This document shows positions 5,625-8,073 of a stretch of DNA of 8,073 nt, one piece after another (positions within the stretch are counted from its first letter, which is position 1; every line of letters starts with the position of its first letter). This DNA comes from an uncultured Collinsella sp. (GTDB lineage: Bacteria; Actinomycetota; Coriobacteriia; Coriobacteriales; Coriobacteriaceae). Location: NCBI GenBank assembly GCA_905211615.1, contig CAJMBB010000087.1, forward strand, positions 1 through 8,073, in the 5' to 3' direction. Position numbers and translations under genes: made by a program. The notes under the pieces are model-generated. The model was not told the DNA's origin, ran no database searches, and was given only the letters and a program-made list of their open reading frames with translations.

Positions 5625-6455
5625 ATGGATCGCAGTAAGGTACCTGCCGTTCTATCCATCGCAGGATCCGATTCCAGCGGTGGCGCCGGCATTCAGGCCG
5701 ACATCAAGACCATCACGGCGCACCGCCTGTATGCCGAGACGGCCATCACCGCCATCACCGTACAGAACACCCTGGGCGTCACCGCCGTGCAGAACATCTC
5801 CCCGGATATTGTCGCGGCGCAGATCGATGCCGTTTTTGACGATATCCGCCCCAACGCCGTCAAGATTGGCATGGTTTCCTCTGCCGAGATTATCGATGTT
5901 ATCGCCGACCGCCTGAGCGCTTGGAACGCGACAAACGTGGTAGTCGACCCCGTCATGGTAGCCACCTCGGGCGCACGGCTGATTGCCGAAGATGCCGCCG
6001 AGGCGCTCACCCGCCGCCTGTTCCCGCTAGCGACGGTTATCACGCCCAATATTCCCGAGGCCATGGCCCTGCTCGATTACGAGGTCGATTCCGAGCGCAC
6101 GCAGCAAAATGCTGCCATGCTCCTCACCCGCCGCTTTGGTTGCGCATCCCTCGTTAAGGGTGGGCATCTTGTCAACGAAGCCAACGATGTACTGGCCGAA
6201 CCCGCGCCACTCGATGACGAGGGCAACCATCTGGGAGATCCACTCACCACGTGGTTCCGCCACAAGCGCATCGAGACCGACAACACACACGGCACCGGAT
6301 GCACGCTCTCGTCCGCCATCGCCTGCGCGCTGGCTCAGGGCATGGATCTTGCCGACGCCGTCAACGCGGGCAAGGCCTACCTAACGGGCGCCCTCGCCGC
6401 CGGCTTTGACATGGGCAAAGGCTCCGGCCCCGTCAATCACATGTGGCAGTACTAA
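5625..6455 (+). CDS. thiD: HMP / HMP-P kinase ThiD
   Basis: Cytoplasmic ribokinase-fold kinase that phosphorylates hydroxymethylpyrimidine and then HMP phosphate to HMP-PP, the pyrimidine substrate of thiamin phosphate synthase. The start is ATG 5625, with AAGGGAG (5613-5619) 5 bases upstream. The protein has 276 residues, close to the usual 260-270. Seen: SIAGSDSSGGAGIQAD (11-26; substrate loop), AITVQNT (43-49), VKIGMV (79-84), VVDPVM (106-111), TPNIPE (140-145), LVKGGH (176-181) and THGTGCT (221-227), the anion hole with Cys226 next to the Gly of the catalytic loop. No ThiE domain is fused at the C-terminus, so a separate coupling enzyme must exist elsewhere. It takes the product of ThiC as substrate. 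The gap before it carries a hairpin, palindromes and a -10 box, so its regulation may differ from that of thiC. The identification is firm. Confidence 0.96.
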   Translation: MDRSKVPAVLSIAGSDSSGGAGIQADIKTITAHRLYAETAITAITVQNTLGVTAVQNISPDIVAAQIDAVFDDIRPNAVKIGMVSSAEIIDVIADRLSAWNATNVVVDPVMVATSGARLIAEDAAEALTRRLFPLATVITPNIPEAMALLDYEVDSERTQQNAAMLLTRRFGCASLVKGGHLVNEANDVLAEPAPLDDEGNHLGDPLTTWFRHKRIETDNTHGTGCTLSSAIACALAQGMDLADAVNAGKAYLTGALAAGFDMGKGSGPVNHMWQY

Positions 6456-6464
6456 AGTCCGCAA

Positions 6465-6503
6465 CCCAAACCACCACAAAGGACACCTTTGTGGTGGTTT
6501 GGG
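6465..6503. terminator. 18-bp perfect inverted repeat between convergent thiD and esterase genes
   Basis: Arms 6465-6482 (CCCAAACCACCACAAAGG) and 6486-6503 pair perfectly around a 3-base ACA loop, 9 bases after the thiD stop and 6 bases from the stop of the convergent esterase gene. Neither side has a long U-tract. The inner 12-bp stem is followed by TTTGGGG, so the terminal base pairs double as a short U run. It most likely serves as a shared terminator or 3'-end processing hairpin for both genes. Confidence 0.7.
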
Positions 6504-6509
6504 GTCGCG

Positions 6510-7169
6510 CTACTCACCGAGCATCTCTTGGAGCTTGGCTGCCACGGCGTGACCCAGGCTCTCGTGGCTTTCGGGCATCATATGCAGATAGTCGATATCG
6601 CCCGGCTCGGCAAAGTCGGCGGCATTCAAAAAGTCACAGCCAAACTGCTCAGCCACATGTGCGTAGTACTCACCAAAATGCTCCGAGGCCTCGACGGAAC
6701 GCTCGTCAAAATCGGTCATATATACATCGGCGATTTGCGGCTTGATCTTGATAGGTGCCATCAGCAGAATACGCGGGCAGGGTGCGGCATTGGTCCAGGG
6801 AAATGCACGCACCGCGCGAATCAGCGCCATAGTGCCACGGGCAATATCGGAGGCCGTCACACCAAAGACCGTCTTGCAATCGTTAGTTCCCAGCATAATA
6901 ACGATCGCATCAAGCGGCTTATGGGCCTCGAGCAGCATCGGAAGTGCGCGGATGCCGTTAAGATTGGTGTCCAAATGGCACATGTCGTCGCGTACCGTCG
7001 TGCGGCCGTTGAGGCCTTCTTCAATTACATGCCAGCCCTCGCCTAAGTCACGTTGGGCCACGCCACACCAGCGCACATCCCGCGCATAGCGCACCGCGGT
7101 GCCGTCGCGCATGCCCGCCGGATCGTAACCATAGGTGTTGCTGTCGCCAAAGCATAGAACGTTTTCCAT
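6510..7169 (-). CDS. SGNH/GDSL hydrolase, arylesterase/MsAcT-like
   Basis: Serine esterase of the SGNH fold, expected to cleave or transfer short acyl groups. The start is ATG 7169-7167, with AAAGGAAGGG (7185-7176) 6 bases upstream; 219 residues. Catalytic blocks: CFGDSNTYGY (6-15, nucleophile Ser10), GLNGRTT (52-58, oxyanion Gly/Asn), IMLGTND (91-97, Asn96) and DYLH (193-196, catalytic Asp and His). From memory the pattern RYxxDVRWxGV, VIEEGLxxRTT and PLDxxIIMLGTND closely matches Mycobacterium smegmatis MsAcT, an esterase that also transfers acyl groups in water. Its oxyanion loop there reads SARTT rather than NGRTT. There is no signal peptide or membrane segment, so it is probably cytoplasmic. 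The natural substrate cannot be told. The terminator of the upstream gene ends about 20 bases before its start codon. Confidence 0.9.
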   Translation of the reverse strand: MENVLCFGDSNTYGYDPAGMRDGTAVRYARDVRWCGVAQRDLGEGWHVIEEGLNGRTTVRDDMCHLDTNLNGIRALPMLLEAHKPLDAIVIMLGTNDCKTVFGVTASDIARGTMALIRAVRAFPWTNAAPCPRILLMAPIKIKPQIADVYMTDFDERSVEASEHFGEYYAHVAEQFGCDFLNAADFAEPGDIDYLHMMPESHESLGHAVAAKLQEMLGE

Positions 7170-7187
7170 CGTAAGCCCTTCCTTTAG

Positions 7188-7222
7188 AAAAAAGCCGACG
7201 GGAGCAGCCTCTCCCGTCGGCT
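7188..7222 (-). terminator. Intrinsic terminator after the macro-domain gene
   Basis: Read on the minus strand, AGCCGACGGGAG (7222-7211) and CTCCCGTCGGCT (7204-7193) form a perfect 12-bp GC-rich stem with a 6-base loop (AGGCTG). A run of six T (7193-7188) follows, the first shared with the stem. This is a textbook Rho-independent terminator 25 bases after the TAA of the macro-domain gene. Its U-tract ends 18 bases before the esterase ATG and almost touches that gene's ribosome site. Confidence 0.9.
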
Positions 7223-7247
7223 CGACCTATCTGTCAGCACGTACCGA

Positions 7248-8073
7248 TTACAGGTACTTGCGCCAATCGTCCTCGTCCTCATCATCCTCGGTAGCAGCCT
7301 GGGCCTGCTCGGCGGCGCGAGCTGCCGCAGCGCGAGCGGCAACCTGGGCATAGGACTCCTCGTTGCGCTCGGGGAAGTTTGCCAGCACGTGTTCGAATTT
7401 GGCAAAATCCTCATCCCAGCGCGTAGAAGGCACGGCAAAGAAGACTTGCTTGACCTTAAAGTCGCCCGACGCGAGCTCCTTGCGGAAGAGCTCGGCCACA
7501 GCCTCGGCGTCAAAGCCGTTGTTGTCGCAGCCCCAAGCGCCCAGCACGAGCTTCTCGCGACCTAGCTCGTCGCAGATGGCAAGCACAAAGCGAATGCGAT
7601 CGCGCAGGGCGTCCAGCAGGGCATCGTCACCCACGCGATACTCCTGGCGAGCGCGCTTGACGTTGGGCGCGGCGGCAACGATTACGTCGGCATACGCATG
7701 CACGTGGTTGCGGTCGAAGCGCACCGCAGGCACCACCAGGGCGCGGTTGCGATAGAGCTCGCAGTTGATGTTGCGGCGACGGTTCTCGCCGTACCATTTG
7801 CGCTGCTTATCGAGAACGTTGTACAGATACGAATCGGCGCACAGCGTGGCCTCCTGGCCCAGATAACCCTGAATATAGCCACCGCCCGGGTTGGTGAACG
7901 AGGCAAAGGCGAGCACGGCCATGTCGCAGAACTGCGCATAGCCACGACCGTTGTCCAGGATGGCCTGCGTGGCGGAGGCATCGAGCACGGTGACCTCGGG
8001 CAGAACCGGAGCGGGCTCCTCTGCAGGCGCGGACTCAGCTTCAGCGATTTCCTCGACGGGCTCAGGCGCTGCC
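7248..8073 (-). CDS. TIGR02452 / microbial PARG-like macro-domain protein (N-terminus off window)
   Basis: Belongs to the microbial poly(ADP-ribose) glycohydrolase-like family (DUF2263/TIGR02452), macrodomain proteins that bind or remove ADP-ribose. The frame is open from 8072 to TAA 7250-7248, with 274 visible residues; the start lies beyond the window. Visible residues 1-27 are Ala/Pro/Glu-rich with no fold signature. The macro domain follows: AVLAFASFTNPGGGYIQGY (52-70), GQEATLCADSYLY (72-84), ADVIVAAAPN (128-137) and KLVLGAWGCDNNGF (174-187), then AVAELFRKEL (191-200). The family signature GGG-x(6-8)-QEE appears as GGG-x7-QEA. The second Glu, catalytic in characterised PARGs, is Ala75, so hydrolase activity is doubtful. 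The C-terminus (about 235-274) is an Ala-rich helical stretch ending in an Asp/Glu-rich tail. A GTG at 7988 in this frame could in principle start a shorter protein, but no ribosome site supports it. A terminator follows. Confidence 0.85.
   Translation of the reverse strand, partial: AAPEPVEEIAEAESAPAEEPAPVLPEVTVLDASATQAILDNGRGYAQFCDMAVLAFASFTNPGGGYIQGYLGQEATLCADSYLYNVLDKQRKWYGENRRRNINCELYRNRALVVPAVRFDRNHVHAYADVIVAAAPNVKRARQEYRVGDDALLDALRDRIRFVLAICDELGREKLVLGAWGCDNNGFDAEAVAELFRKELASGDFKVKQVFFAVPSTRWDEDFAKFEHVLANFPERNEESYAQVAARAAAARAAEQAQAATEDDEDEDDWRKYL

Overview
The window is GC-rich, densely coding bacterial chromosome. It has strong AGGAG-type ribosome binding sites and short intergenic gaps. 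A compact ThiC of the kind I associate with anaerobes, a TPP riboswitch whose core carries the start signal of thiC, and the general codon bias suggest a high-GC anaerobic Gram-positive. A gut Coriobacteriia member such as Collinsella is my best guess. That is inference from composition and gene set; there is no rRNA or other decisive marker. Everything looks like housekeeping and metabolic chromosome. I see no CRISPR array, phage, transposase, integrase or tRNA.

Layout. Positions 1-911 (minus) hold the N-terminal 5'-nuclease part of DNA polymerase I, cut by the window edge. Diverging from it is an M18 metallo-aminopeptidase gene (1078-2467, plus) with a reading-frame break at about 1966. The break looks like an 8-base deletion just after the DKEEIG active-site motif. 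A 65-base nested palindrome (2482-2546) lies between it and yaaA (2571-3380, plus), a peroxide-stress/DUF328 protein. Converging on yaaA is a small unrecognised membrane-anchored protein (3421-3936, minus).

The centre is thiamin pyrimidine biosynthesis. A TPP riboswitch (about 4009-4103) leads into thiC (4108-5442). A 182-base gap with operator-like palindromes and its own -10 box precedes thiD (5625-6455). ThiC makes HMP phosphate from aminoimidazole ribotide, and ThiD phosphorylates HMP and HMP-P to HMP-PP. The thiazole branch and the coupling enzyme (ThiE) are not in this window.

After an 18-bp perfect inverted repeat, the right end is on the minus strand: an SGNH/GDSL esterase resembling the MsAcT acyltransferase type (6510-7169), and upstream of it a microbial PARG-like/TIGR02452 macro-domain protein (7248 to beyond 8073). 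The latter has QEA where the family signature normally has QEE, plus low-complexity linkers. Its intrinsic terminator sits only about 20 bases before the esterase start codon.

I found no clear new multi-gene system. The items most worth checking are the altered PARG signature, the aminopeptidase frame break, the nested palindrome before yaaA, and the regulatory layout around thiC/thiD and before the esterase gene.
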